From Streptomyces sp. 11x1 (GTDB lineage Bacteria > Actinomycetota > Actinomycetes > Streptomycetales > Streptomycetaceae), in contig NZ_CP122458.1 in NCBI RefSeq assembly GCF_032598905.1, positions 2,418,001-2,482,000 on the forward strand: a stretch of 64,000 nucleotides of DNA, read 5' to 3'. Both the position numbers and the translations under genes were made by a program. Shown here one piece after another: positions 27,253 through 37,101 of this stretch (positions are counted from its first letter, which is position 1; the number at the start of each line of letters is the position of its first letter). The notes beneath the pieces are model-generated. The model made no database searches and was not told the origin of the DNA. It saw only the letters and a program-made list of their open reading frames with translations.

Positions 27253-27379
27253 GGGGACGAGTCTTCGCTCAAGGCGCGCCCCGCGCCAGCGGATTGCCCG
27301 GCCGAGGTGGCCATGCGACCCGCTCATCTGCTCCGCGGAGCCCGAGCGGGGGTTGGCGTCGAGGCCGTCGACACCTCGG

Positions 27380-27939
27380 CACACGTGATGCACTGCGCGG
27401 GCCTCCGTGATCGCCCCGCGCTGTCCGCCGAGCACCGCACAGCCATCCATGCACTGCGTTCCACCGCTCAGCGCATGCGCCATCCGCAGGCCGAGGCACG
27501 CGAACGGGAGAAAGAGCTCCTCCAGCTCGTTCACGAAGATGCGCCGGAGCTGCTGGAGTTGCCTGGCATCGGCGCGATCACTGGGGCACAGGTCCTGGTC
27601 AGCCGGCCGCACCAGGGCCGATTCCGCTCCGAAGCGGCCTTCGCCTCCTTCGCAGAGGTCACAGTGATCCCCGCCTCCTCGGGTCTGACCGACAAACACC
27701 GGCTCAACCGGGGCGGCGACCGCCGGCTGAACCGAGCCATGCACACCATCATCCTGATCAGGACGCGACTGGACCGCGCCACGAAGACGTACGTCGCCCG
27801 CCCTGTCAGCGAAGGCTAGAGTTCCCGCGACGCGCAGCGGTGCCTCAAGCACAGCATCTGCCGTCAGATTTTCAAGATCACTGAACGAAGGAACCGGCCG
27901 AACGAGGAGGAGATCCTCAAGCAGGTTGACAAGACATAG
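27380..27939 (+). pseudogene. IS110-family transposase remnant (C-terminal Transposase_20 part)
   Basis: The frame from about 27380 reads GLRDRPALSAEHRTAIHALR, then the helix-hairpin segment LLELPGIGAITGAQVL, and SSGLTDKHRLNRGGDRRLNRAMHTI, all typical of the IS110 C-terminal domain. A TAG at 27817-27819 interrupts it, and the family sequence continues in the same frame (SSRDAQRCLKHSICRQI) to a TAG at 27937. The N-terminal RuvC-like DEDD catalytic domain is absent, so the enzyme is dead twice over. The bases after the final stop (GACAAGACATAG) resemble IS110 right ends. No second end is seen. Confidence 0.8.
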
Positions 27940-28128
27940 CAGCCTCTGTGTGATCGACGGGGAGCCGACCGCGACCAAGTAGTCATAAAGCTCAAGTCAC
28001 CCTCAGGCAGCTGGAGTCCTGCTCCGCATCGGGGCAGCTGGGCAGGGCGATACCCGGCATGATGGTGACCCAAGGCAATTCGGGGGCGGGCTCGTGGCCT
28101 TGCGAGGCCACGAGAAGGAGGAATGCGC

Positions 28129-31100
28129 GTGTCACGCCAGGTACTTAGGGTCAGCCCTGAGGGATCCGACGGCTTTCGGACGATCGGTGAGGCCTTGGCC
28201 AGGGCACGTAGCGGTGCCGTCGTCAGCGTAGCCCCCGGCACGTACGGGGAGAACCTCACCATCACCACCCCGGTCACCATCGTGGCGGAGCAGGCCCGCG
28301 GCAGTGTCCAGATATCGCCCCGTCGCGGCAGCGCTCTGGTACTCAGGGCCGAAGCCGTCATGCTCACCGACCTGGTGCTGCGAGGTCGCGACGAGGAACT
28401 GCCCGTCATCGACGCGCCGCGCGGACAGGTGGCCATGGACGGCTGCGAGGTCATCGGCTCCGCCTGGACGGCCCTGGTGGCCCGGGCCGCCGGCTCGCTC
28501 GCCCTACGGGACTGCCGGGTCAGCAATCCTGTGGGAGCCGGCGTCGTGGTCACTTCGACGGTGGAGAGTTCCGTCGAGTCCTGCACGATCGAGCACCTCG
28601 GCACCTCCGGGGTGGTCATCGGTGAAAGCGGCCGGATGACCCTGCGCGGCTGCACAGTTCGTGATGCTCGCGGCAATGGTGTACTCGCCAACGGAGAGGC
28701 CCAGGGGTCGGTCGAGGAGTGCGACATCTCCTCGACCGACAAGCCCGCCGTCGCCCTGGAAGGCAACAGCACCATGCGAGTACTGCGAACCGTGGTGCAC
28801 GACACCAGCACGGGGGTTCAACTCGCCAGCCGGGCCAGGACGGAACTCGAGGATGTGCGTGTCACCGGCACCACCGGCGTCGGCATCGTGGTCAGCGGTG
28901 GCAGCGACCCCGTCGTCCGCCGATGCCGCACGGCACGGACCAAGGGCCATGGGCTCCTGGTCACCGAACGCTCCCGGGGCACGTACGAGGACTGCTGGCT
29001 GGACGCGGCTCAGGCCCCCGCCCTCCGGGTGAGCGGACACGCCTCTCCCGTCCTGGTCGGCCTGACCGTCAGGGACTGCGCGGCGACCGCGGTGCTGCTG
29101 GAGGAGGACTCGGCCGCCGAATTGGACCGGCTCGATGCCACCGACGCCCTGGGATCCGGCATTTCCATACGCACGGGTGCCAACCCGCTGGTCAGACGTG
29201 CCCGTATCAACGCGCCGCGAGGGCACGGGGTGGAAGTCCTGAAAGACGGCCGGGGCCGGCTGGAGGACTGCACCGTCGAGCGTGCAGGCCGCTGCGGTGT
29301 CAGGGCCGAGGACGACGGCAACGTCTACATCGGGGGCGGAGCGGTCCTCGCGCCCGCCGCCGCCGGCGTGTCGATCGGCGCCGACGGCATCATGACCGTG
29401 CGGGACCTGGAGATCACCGAGGCCGAGGAGTCCGGCGTCGTGGTCGAGGGCGGCGGGGAGGTGACCGCGACCCGGCTCCGGGTGGCCGGCAGCGGTAGGC
29501 ACGGGGTCCTGGTCGCCGACGGCGGACGCGGCTCGTTCAACTCCTGTGAGATCAGCGGCAGTACGGAAGACGGTCTGTGCGTCGAGTCCACCGACCCGGT
29601 GTCCGTGGTCAACTGCACCGTCCGGGACAACGGCGGCGGCGGACTCGTCCAGTCCAGGCCCGGTGAGCGGCTCGCCGTCGACGGACTGACCAGCACCGGC
29701 AACGGCAAGCGGGACGCCTGGGGTTCCGACGGAACCTACGGCTCCGCCGGGGTGGACGGTGCCGCCGACGCGGACGCCCGGCTCACGCGGGCGGACGGGC
29801 CACTCGGCACCCTCGACGCCCTCATCGGCCTGAGCAGCGTCAAGCACCAGGTACGTACGCTGGTCAACCTGACCCGTCTGGCCCAGCGCCGGGCCAAGCT
29901 CGGCATGCCCGCCCCGCCGATGGGCCGTCACCTCGTGTTCGCGGGCCCTCCCGGTACCGGCAAGACCACCGTGGCCCGACTCTACGGGGCGGTCCTCGCC
30001 GAACTCGGCGCACTGCGTTCGGGACACCTCGTCGAGGTCTCGCGGGCCGACCTGGTGGCGCAGGTCATCGGCGGCACCGCCATCAAGGCCACCGAGGCGT
30101 TCAACCGCGCCCTGGGCGGCGTACTGTTCATCGACGAGGCTTACACCCTGCTTTCCGACAGCCGTGGCTCCGGCGCCGACTTCGGAAGGGAAGCGGTCGA
30201 CACCCTCCTCAAGCTCATGGAGGACCATCGCGACGACGTGGTGGTCGTCGCCGCCGGGTACTCCGCCGAGATGGAGGCGTTCCTGACCTCCAATCCCGGT
30301 CTGGCCTCGCGTTTCTCCCGGACTGTGGAATTCGAGAACTACGCGGTGCCCGAACTGGTGGCGATCGTCGAGAGCATGTGTTCCGGGCACCAGTACGTGC
30401 TCGACGACACCACGCGCAAGGCCCTTGCCGTGCACTTCGAGCGCATGCCCAGGGATGCGACCTTCGGCAACGGCCGCGCCGCCCGCCAGGTGTTCGAGGG
30501 GATGGTGGACCGCCAGGCGTCCCGCCTGGCCACGCTGACGGACATGACCGACCAGGACCTCCAACTGCTCCTCCCCGAGGACATCGGGGAGGAAGCCGCA
30601 CGCGCGGCCGCCGACGGGGCAGGCGAAGGCCCGGACGGTGACCCGTTGGCCCGCCTGGGCGACCTGGTGGGCCTGGCAGCCGTCAAACGCGACGTCACCG
30701 ATCTGGTCAACCTGCTGTCCGTCACCCGCCAGCGGGAAGCCGCGGGGCTGCCCGCGCCGCGCATCAGCCACCACCTGGTCTTCACCGGGCCGCCGGGCAC
30801 CGGAAAGACCACGGTGGCGCGGCTCTACGGCGAACTGCTCCTCTCGCTGGGCGTGCTGCCGCGGGGCCAGCTCGTCGAGGTGGCGCGTGCCGACCTCGTC
30901 GGCCGGTACGTCGGTCACACGGCGCAGCTGACCCGGGCGGTATTCGAACGGGCCCTGGGAGGCGTGCTGTTCGTCGACGAGGCCTACGCCCTGACCCCCA
31001 CCGGAGCGGGTGCCGGGTCGGACTTCGGGCAGGAGGCGGTGGACACCCTGCTGAAGCTCATGGAGGACCACCGGGACGAGGTCGTGGTCATCGTCGCCGG

Positions 31101-31455
31101 CTACACCGCGGAGATGGAGCGCTTCCTGTCCTCCAACCCGGGCCTTTCCTCGCGCTTCTCCCGGCGGGTGGAGTTCGCCGACTACTCCTCGGACGAACTG
31201 GTCACCATCGTGCGGCAGCACGCGGCCGCCGCCGGGTACGAGTGCGGGCCGGGCACGGGCCAGGTGCTGCGCTCGTACTTCGAGTCGCTTCCGCGTGACC
31301 GCTCCTTCGGCAACGCGCGGCTCGCCAGACAGGTTTTGGAGGGAATGATGACACGTCAGGCCGGTCGGCTGAGCACGATGGCAGCCCCTGGGCTGGAGGA
31401 CCTGCGGCTGCTGCTTCCCCAGGACGCGGTGCCGGGTAGGGCGGTGTCCGAATGA
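28129..31455 (+). CDS. eccA: EccA-like type VII secretion ATPase: beta-helix fused to two CbxX AAA domains
   Basis: A 1,108-residue cytosolic protein. Residues 1 to about 545 are a right-handed parallel beta-helix of about 22-residue rungs (repeats like GVVIGESGRMTLRGCTVRDA). Two CbxX/CfqX AAA+ domains follow: the first with Walker A GPPGTGKTT near 606 and Walker B LFIDEA near 667, the second with GPPGTGKTT near 887 and LFVDEA near 948. Mycobacterial EccA has a TPR-like domain and one AAA; here a beta-helix and a tandem AAA replace that layout. GTG 28129 is preferred over ATG 28123 because AAGGAGG (28115-28121) is seven bases from the GTG but one from the ATG. The stop overlaps mycP (ATGA). 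Confidence 0.8.
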   Translation: MSRQVLRVSPEGSDGFRTIGEALARARSGAVVSVAPGTYGENLTITTPVTIVAEQARGSVQISPRRGSALVLRAEAVMLTDLVLRGRDEELPVIDAPRGQVAMDGCEVIGSAWTALVARAAGSLALRDCRVSNPVGAGVVVTSTVESSVESCTIEHLGTSGVVIGESGRMTLRGCTVRDARGNGVLANGEAQGSVEECDISSTDKPAVALEGNSTMRVLRTVVHDTSTGVQLASRARTELEDVRVTGTTGVGIVVSGGSDPVVRRCRTARTKGHGLLVTERSRGTYEDCWLDAAQAPALRVSGHASPVLVGLTVRDCAATAVLLEEDSAAELDRLDATDALGSGISIRTGANPLVRRARINAPRGHGVEVLKDGRGRLEDCTVERAGRCGVRAEDDGNVYIGGGAVLAPAAAGVSIGADGIMTVRDLEITEAEESGVVVEGGGEVTATRLRVAGSGRHGVLVADGGRGSFNSCEISGSTEDGLCVESTDPVSVVNCTVRDNGGGGLVQSRPGERLAVDGLTSTGNGKRDAWGSDGTYGSAGVDGAADADARLTRADGPLGTLDALIGLSSVKHQVRTLVNLTRLAQRRAKLGMPAPPMGRHLVFAGPPGTGKTTVARLYGAVLAELGALRSGHLVEVSRADLVAQVIGGTAIKATEAFNRALGGVLFIDEAYTLLSDSRGSGADFGREAVDTLLKLMEDHRDDVVVVAAGYSAEMEAFLTSNPGLASRFSRTVEFENYAVPELVAIVESMCSGHQYVLDDTTRKALAVHFERMPRDATFGNGRAARQVFEGMVDRQASRLATLTDMTDQDLQLLLPEDIGEEAARAAADGAGEGPDGDPLARLGDLVGLAAVKRDVTDLVNLLSVTRQREAAGLPAPRISHHLVFTGPPGTGKTTVARLYGELLLSLGVLPRGQLVEVARADLVGRYVGHTAQLTRAVFERALGGVLFVDEAYALTPTGAGAGSDFGQEAVDTLLKLMEDHRDEVVVIVAGYTAEMERFLSSNPGLSSRFSRRVEFADYSSDELVTIVRQHAAAAGYECGPGTGQVLRSYFESLPRDRSFGNARLARQVLEGMMTRQAGRLSTMAAPGLEDLRLLLPQDAVPGRAVSE

Positions 31456-32750
31456 CCCGAACCGCAGGATGGCCCGGCCTTCCGCCCCGGCCCGGGAGCG
31501 GCGCCGGTGGCGGTGGCGGTGGCGGCCACAACATCACGCGCCGCCAGAGGCGCCGTCACGCGCTGCCGGTCCTCGTCAGCCTTCTGTCCGCGTCCACGAT
31601 GGTGGTCGGGCCGATGGCCGCGGTCGGTGCGGCGTCCGGGGACCCCATACGGCTGCCGGTGATGCCGTCCCGGCTGGCGGCCGGGGCCGCCTGTACCGGC
31701 GCCTCCGACACGGTGGCCAAGGCCATGCCCTGGGAGCAGCAGAACCTGCAGCTGACCAGAACACGGGAGTTCGGTACGGGCGCCGGGGTGACGGTGGCCG
31801 TCGTCGACACCGGGGTCTCGCTCCTGGCACCCACCCTGGCGGGCCGGGTCACCGCGGTCGGTGAGGCGGGGGAGGACTGCGTGGGCCACGGTACGTTCGT
31901 GGCCGGGTTGATAGCCGCCGCCCCCGTGAAGGGCGTCGATTTCGCCGGAGCGGCCCGGCAGGCACGCATCGTGGCCGTGCGCGGCACGGACAAGCGCGGG
32001 ACGGCGACGGACACCACGGTCGCAGCCGGCATCCGGGCGGCGGTGGACGCCGGGGCCCGGGTCATCGCGGTGTCCCCGGCGCTGACACGCGATTCCGCCA
32101 CCCTCAGGAGCGCCGTTTCCTACGCCGCCGGCCACGACGCCCTGATCGTGGCCGCCGCGGCTCCCGACGCCTCACGCGACAGCACGTCCTCCGCCCCGCC
32201 GCCCGCCGACTACTGGCCGGCGGCCGCAACCGGTGTGCTGTCCGTCGTCGACGTCGACGTGCAGGGCCGAAGGCCGCAGGGCGCGTTCACACCGAGGCAT
32301 GCCGACGTCGCCGCACCGGGCGACGGCGTCCTCGGCATCGGTCCCCGGGGGCGGGGCCACTTCATCGGTTCCGGACCGTCACTCGCCGCCGGTTACGCCG
32401 CCGCGACAGCCGCCCTGGTGCGGTCCGCCCACCCCGGCCTGACCGCCGCCGGGACAGCACGCCGACTGATCACCACCGCGTACCCGGCGGACGTACCACA
32501 GCTCGACCCCTACGGGGCTGTCACCTCCGTGCCGGGTGCGTCTCGCGACCGGGCCGCGAGGGCCGACGGTTCCCGGCCGGTGCGTCTGGAGAGGGACGAG
32601 GCGGGCGCCCGTGCGACGCATCGTGCCCTGATGGTGGCGGGGGCGGGCGGCGGCCTGGTTCTGGTGGTCGCCTGGGCCGCTGTTGCCGCCCCGAAGGGCC
32701 GCGCCCGCCGGTGGCGCCCGGCCGGGAACGGGGCGTCGCCGCCTGCCTGA
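31452..32750 (+). CDS. mycP: Mycosin-like subtilase of the type VII secretion locus, active site altered
   Basis: A 432-residue membrane-anchored subtilisin-like protein: hydrophobic signal near residues 37-60, S8 domain, and a C-terminal membrane helix (ALMVAGAGGGLVLVVAWAAV) with a basic tail. The triad candidates are Asp119 (AVVDTGV), His146 (GHGTFVAG) and Ser310. The serine motif is GSGPSLAAG instead of the usual GTSxAxP, and the oxyanion-hole asparagine region reads IVAAAAPDASRD with no Asn, so proteolysis is doubtful. Mycosins stabilise the ESX membrane complex independently of protease activity, so a scaffold role is plausible. Translationally coupled to the EccA-like gene. Confidence 0.82.
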   Translation: MTRTAGWPGLPPRPGSGAGGGGGGGHNITRRQRRRHALPVLVSLLSASTMVVGPMAAVGAASGDPIRLPVMPSRLAAGAACTGASDTVAKAMPWEQQNLQLTRTREFGTGAGVTVAVVDTGVSLLAPTLAGRVTAVGEAGEDCVGHGTFVAGLIAAAPVKGVDFAGAARQARIVAVRGTDKRGTATDTTVAAGIRAAVDAGARVIAVSPALTRDSATLRSAVSYAAGHDALIVAAAAPDASRDSTSSAPPPADYWPAAATGVLSVVDVDVQGRRPQGAFTPRHADVAAPGDGVLGIGPRGRGHFIGSGPSLAAGYAAATAALVRSAHPGLTAAGTARRLITTAYPADVPQLDPYGAVTSVPGASRDRAARADGSRPVRLERDEAGARATHRALMVAGAGGGLVLVVAWAAVAAPKGRARRWRPAGNGASPPA

Positions 32751-32856
32751 ACTGGTTGGCCACCGCCACTGCCACCGTCGTCGGGCCGAGCCATTTCCCG
32801 CTCGGGGCTTCCCCGACTTGCTGCATCGTTGCTGTGGGGCGGGGATGTGCCGGTGG

Positions 32857-32903
32857 GGCCGCGGCGTCGCCATCCGTCCGGGACGGACGGCGACGCCGCG
32901 GCC
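32857..32903. terminator. Strong bidirectional terminator between mycP and eccC
   Basis: A 23-base arm (32857-32879) pairs with 32881-32903 with one mismatch and a one-base centre, between convergent gene ends. A second GC hairpin follows at about 32913-32935. Confidence 0.85.
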
Positions 32904-32945
32904 GGTCGAGGGGCCCTGCCCGGGCGCCCCTCGCCGGGCCGGGCG

Positions 32946-35900
32946 TCATTCCTTGCCCTGGCCCTCCCCGGTCGGCTCGTCCAGCAGCGCGGTCTGCATG
33001 AGGACGGCCTTGCGGCGGGCGATGTACTGTGCCCGGCCGGGCGGCAGGTTGCGCGGCTTGATGTTGCCGAACAGGTACCCCTCCGAGGGCGGGCAGGACA
33101 TCAGCAGTCCTGGCGTGTTGACCTCGTCCAGGCGCCTGAGCAACTGGTCGTTCAGGCCCCTCCCCGCTCCGGTCGCGGACCGTGTCACCACCAGGTGCAG
33201 CCCCACCTCGTGACCCAGGGCCAGATGGTCGAACAACGGGTCGAAGGGGTGGCCGACGGCGAGGCCGCCGCCGACCATGTCGTAGTCGTCGACGAGCACG
33301 AACAGTCTGGGCCCCGTCCACCAGTCCGCGAGGCGCATCCGGGCCGGAGTGATGTCCGGTCCGGGCACGCGGGCCTTGATGGCCCGGGCCGAACCGCTCA
33401 CCAGCTCCCGCAGGGCATCGAGCGACACCGCGTGCCCGAGGCGGTATTCCTCCGGCACCGCCTCGACCAGCGTGCGACGGTAGTCCACCGCCAGGATGCG
33501 GGCCTCGCTGGGCGTGTGGCGGGCGGTGATGGCCGAGGCGACCAGCCGCAGCAGGTTGGTCTTCCCGCTCTCCGTGTCGCCGACGGCGATCAGGTGCGGC
33601 GTACGGCTGAAGTCGTGCCACACCGGCGACAGGGTCGCCTCGTCGAGCCCCAGCGGAATCCGCAGTCCGTCGGCCAGTTCCGCCTCCGGCAGTTCGGAGA
33701 CGGACAACCGGTGCGGCAGCGTTCGCACGGGCGGTGCGGAAGGGCCCGACCAGCATCCGGCGACCCTCTCCACCAGCCCGGCCACTCCCTCGGTGAGGTC
33801 GTCGGCGCTTTCCTGGCCGTCGATGCGCGGCAGTGCCGCCAGGAAGTGCAGCTTGCCGTCCGTCGTGAGGCCACGTCCCGGGCTGCGCGGCACGGTTCCC
33901 GCCTTGCGGATGTCGACGACGGAATCCATGGCGTCGCCCAGCCGCAACTCCAGCCGGGTCGCCACCTGGTCGCGTACCTGGGAGGACAGCTCCATCCAGC
34001 GAGCCGTGGCGACGGCCAGGTGTATGCCGTAGTTCAGGCCCCGCGCGGCGATCTGGTTGAAGGTGGGGACCAGCGCGTCGAAGTCCTGGCGCAGCGTGCC
34101 CCATCCGTCCACCACCAGGAAGACATCACCGTGGGGCTCGTCCTCGAACTCACCGGCCGCGCGGCGCCTGCGGTAGGTCGCCATGGTGTCGATGTTGTGG
34201 CTCAGGAAGAACTGCTCACGCTGGTTGAGCAGGGTGGTCACCTCGGCCACCGTACGGCTGACCCGCTCGGCGTCGAGCCGGTTCGCCACACCTCCGACGT
34301 GAGGCAGTCCGGCGAGCCCGGCCAGCGTTCCACCACCCAGGTCAAGGCAGTAGAACTGCACCTCGCGGGGGGTGTGGGTGAGCGCGAGGGCGGCGATCAG
34401 GGTGCGCAGCACCGTCGACTTGCCGCTCTGCGAACCGCCCGCGACCGCGATGTGCCCGCCGCTGCCGGAGAGATCCACCACGAGCGGGTCACGGCGCTGT
34501 TCGAACGGCTTGTCCACCACGCCGACCGGCACCTTCAGCCGGCCGAGTCCCGGCCAGTCGGCGGCAACCAGCCCGTGCTGCGGGTCCTCGGACAGGCCGG
34601 GCAGCAGTGCGTCGAGGGTGGGCGGCAGGCCGAGCGGCGGCAACCACACCTGGAGGGCCGTCGGCCCCGCGTCACGCAGCCGCTCCACGGCCACCGACAG
34701 CAGGGAGGCCGCGTTCTCCTCCTCCTCCTCCGCCACCTCCGGCTCCGGCTCCGACGGCTGGGCCGGGGAGCGCGGCACCACGTAGTCCGCCGTCCACGGC
34801 ACCACCTGGCTGGCGACCCGCGCCTGGACCACCGCGCCCCGGCGCGATCGGTACGCCCCCGACACATACGCCGCCCGGAACCTGGTGAGCGCCTCCACGC
34901 CGCTCTTGAGGAAACCGGCGCCCGGCTGCGACGGCAGCTGGTAGGCGTCCGGGACACCCAGCACTCCGCGGCTCTCCATGGCCGAGAAGGTGCGCAGACC
35001 GATGCGGTACGACAGATGGCTCTCCAACTGGTGCATGCGTCCCTCGTCCAGGCGTTGCGACGCCAGCAGCAGATGCACACCGAGGGACCGGCCCAGTCGG
35101 CCGATCATCACGAACAGGTCCATGAAGTCCCGGTGGGCGGAGAGCAGTTCGCTGAACTCGTCGACCACGATGAACAGGCTCGGCAGCGGCGCCAGTTGTG
35201 TTCCCGCGGCGCGGGCCTTCTCGTAGTCGAGCGCGGAGGAGTAGTTCCCGGCCGCCCTCAGTAGCTCCTGACGCCGTATCAGCTCGCCGTGGACGGCGTC
35301 ACGCATGCGCTCCACCAGGGCCGCCTCGTCCGCCAGGTTGGTGATCACCGCCGAGGTGTGCGGCAGCTCGTCCAGGCCGAGGAACGTGGCCCCGCCCTTG
35401 AAGTCCACCAGGACGAAGTTCAGGGTCTCCGAGGAGTTCGTCAGCGCGAGGGCCACCACGAGGGTGCGTAGCAGCTCACTCTTGCCCGATCCGGTCGCGC
35501 CGATCAGCATGCCGTGCGGGCCCATGCCGCCCTGCGCCGCCTCCTTGATGTCCACTTCGACCGGGGCCCCGTCGGCGCCCACCGCGACCGGAACGCGCAG
35601 CCGAGCCGTGCCCGTGCCGCGCTTCCACAACGTCGCCGGATCGTGACGGTGCAGGTCGGAGATGCCGAGCAGGGCGGTCAGCTCCACGTCCGTGGACAGC
35701 GGCTCGGCGGTGTCGGCGGACAGGCTCATCCGGTACGGCGCGAGCATCCTGGCCAGCGCCCGGGCGCCGGCCTGGCCGACCGTGTCGGGGCGGCCCAACA
35801 GCGTCGACTGCTCCTTGCGGCTGCGGTCGGTGCGCACCAGCCGCATCCCGTCCGGCCGCACGTCCAGCCGCAGCGTGGTGCGTCCCGGTCTCCACCGCAG

Positions 35901-36944
35901 GGCTTCCGACAGGTCGAGCACGACGACGTTGCGCAAGCCCGTGCCGTCGAGCCGGTGCCCGGCGGGAACCCGGCCTCCGTCCACCACGAGCACGGTGAAC
36001 GGCTCGTTACGGTCGGGAACGGCCTCGGGGTCGAAGGCGGGCCGCTCGGTGAAGTCCGGGCCGAGCAGGTCCTCCAGACCGTTGAGGTCACCGGCCACCA
36101 TACGGGCGGGCCCGGCACCGTCCTGCTCGTACGGGTGCAGGTTGTGCGGCAGCCACTTGACCCAGTCCCACTCCGCCCGGCGCTCGTCACTCACACACAG
36201 GGCGATCCACAGGTCCTCCGGGGCGTGGAACACCGCCAGCTGGCACAGCACGGTCCGCACCAGACCGCGTACCGCCGCCTCGTCGCCGCGCAGCAGTACC
36301 CGGGCCCAGGACCGCAGGTACAGCGCGATCGGCTGATCGGGCACCGTGCTGTAGGCACGCATGAACCGGCGCAGTGCGTGCGCGGACATCGGGTCGAGGT
36401 CCTCCACGGGCTTGGCGGACACCGGGGCCAGCTGCATCGCCAGCTGCTGGTCCCCGACGGCCACCCGCACCTCGGCGAAGTCGTCGTCCTTGGTGCGCCG
36501 TTCCCACAGCCGTGTGGTCCGCACGATCGAACGCAGCGTCTGAGGCGCGGGATGACGCCAGGCGAGTGCCAACTGCTGCTCTATGACGGCCCGGTGGACC
36601 TTCCGCCGGCTTTGCGTCAGATGGCGCAGATAGTCCCGGCGCTCGCCGCTGAGGCGCTGTTTACGCTCGCCGTTCCTGCGCATCACCTGACCGACGATCA
36701 TGACCACGGATCCCAGGACCATCACGCCCAGCGCCACGTAGGTCAGCACGCCTCCGCTCCCGCCGGGCCGGATGAAGGCCAGCATCATGGCGACGGACAT
36801 CATTCCCATTGGCAAATAGGTCCATACCGCCGAGTTGTCCGGAACCGTCTCCGGCAGGGTCGGCGGCTCCTGGAGGGTCAATTCACCCTCGGGCATTTCC
36901 GGGCCGCGCCTGCGGGCAGGGCGGCGGAATAGGGTGACACTCAA
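32946..36944 (-). CDS. eccC: EccC-type FtsK/SpoIIIE ATPase of type VII secretion
   Basis: A 1,332-residue motor and receptor for WXG100 substrates, with EccCa and EccCb fused as in Actinobacteria other than ESX-1. Two membrane segments lie near residues 41-85. Three FtsK-like ATPase domains follow: the first has GATGSGKS near 482 and IVVDEF and is intact; the second has GGSQSGKST near 835 and FLVVDGW, with Glu replaced by Gly; the third has GDTESGKTN near 1120 and LVDDY. A catalytic first domain with regulatory second and third domains is the family rule. It is transcribed divergently from eccD across 157 bases. The product is the core of the locus. Confidence 0.95.
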   Translation of the reverse strand: MSVTLFRRPARRRGPEMPEGELTLQEPPTLPETVPDNSAVWTYLPMGMMSVAMMLAFIRPGGSGGVLTYVALGVMVLGSVVMIVGQVMRRNGERKQRLSGERRDYLRHLTQSRRKVHRAVIEQQLALAWRHPAPQTLRSIVRTTRLWERRTKDDDFAEVRVAVGDQQLAMQLAPVSAKPVEDLDPMSAHALRRFMRAYSTVPDQPIALYLRSWARVLLRGDEAAVRGLVRTVLCQLAVFHAPEDLWIALCVSDERRAEWDWVKWLPHNLHPYEQDGAGPARMVAGDLNGLEDLLGPDFTERPAFDPEAVPDRNEPFTVLVVDGGRVPAGHRLDGTGLRNVVVLDLSEALRWRPGRTTLRLDVRPDGMRLVRTDRSRKEQSTLLGRPDTVGQAGARALARMLAPYRMSLSADTAEPLSTDVELTALLGISDLHRHDPATLWKRGTGTARLRVPVAVGADGAPVEVDIKEAAQGGMGPHGMLIGATGSGKSELLRTLVVALALTNSSETLNFVLVDFKGGATFLGLDELPHTSAVITNLADEAALVERMRDAVHGELIRRQELLRAAGNYSSALDYEKARAAGTQLAPLPSLFIVVDEFSELLSAHRDFMDLFVMIGRLGRSLGVHLLLASQRLDEGRMHQLESHLSYRIGLRTFSAMESRGVLGVPDAYQLPSQPGAGFLKSGVEALTRFRAAYVSGAYRSRRGAVVQARVASQVVPWTADYVVPRSPAQPSEPEPEVAEEEEENAASLLSVAVERLRDAGPTALQVWLPPLGLPPTLDALLPGLSEDPQHGLVAADWPGLGRLKVPVGVVDKPFEQRRDPLVVDLSGSGGHIAVAGGSQSGKSTVLRTLIAALALTHTPREVQFYCLDLGGGTLAGLAGLPHVGGVANRLDAERVSRTVAEVTTLLNQREQFFLSHNIDTMATYRRRRAAGEFEDEPHGDVFLVVDGWGTLRQDFDALVPTFNQIAARGLNYGIHLAVATARWMELSSQVRDQVATRLELRLGDAMDSVVDIRKAGTVPRSPGRGLTTDGKLHFLAALPRIDGQESADDLTEGVAGLVERVAGCWSGPSAPPVRTLPHRLSVSELPEAELADGLRIPLGLDEATLSPVWHDFSRTPHLIAVGDTESGKTNLLRLVASAITARHTPSEARILAVDYRRTLVEAVPEEYRLGHAVSLDALRELVSGSARAIKARVPGPDITPARMRLADWWTGPRLFVLVDDYDMVGGGLAVGHPFDPLFDHLALGHEVGLHLVVTRSATGAGRGLNDQLLRRLDEVNTPGLLMSCPPSEGYLFGNIKPRNLPPGRAQYIARRKAVLMQTALLDEPTGEGQGKE

Positions 36945-37101
36945 GAATGGACTCCTAACCGTGGCGCGCGACTCATGGGTCGGGCCAAGAGCGGGAAACC
37001 CCCAGGGCGTTCACGAATGCTTCGGGGTGTCAGTAGTCTGCATCCGTTCAACTCCCAACACCAAGCTCTGGATGACATTCCTGGGAAGCGTGGCCTCTCC
37101 A

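Noticed and set aside
36945..37101. Hidden small esx (WXG100) genes in type VII spacers
   Set aside because: The 157-base eccC-eccD spacer and other gaps are too short and show no WxG-type frame.
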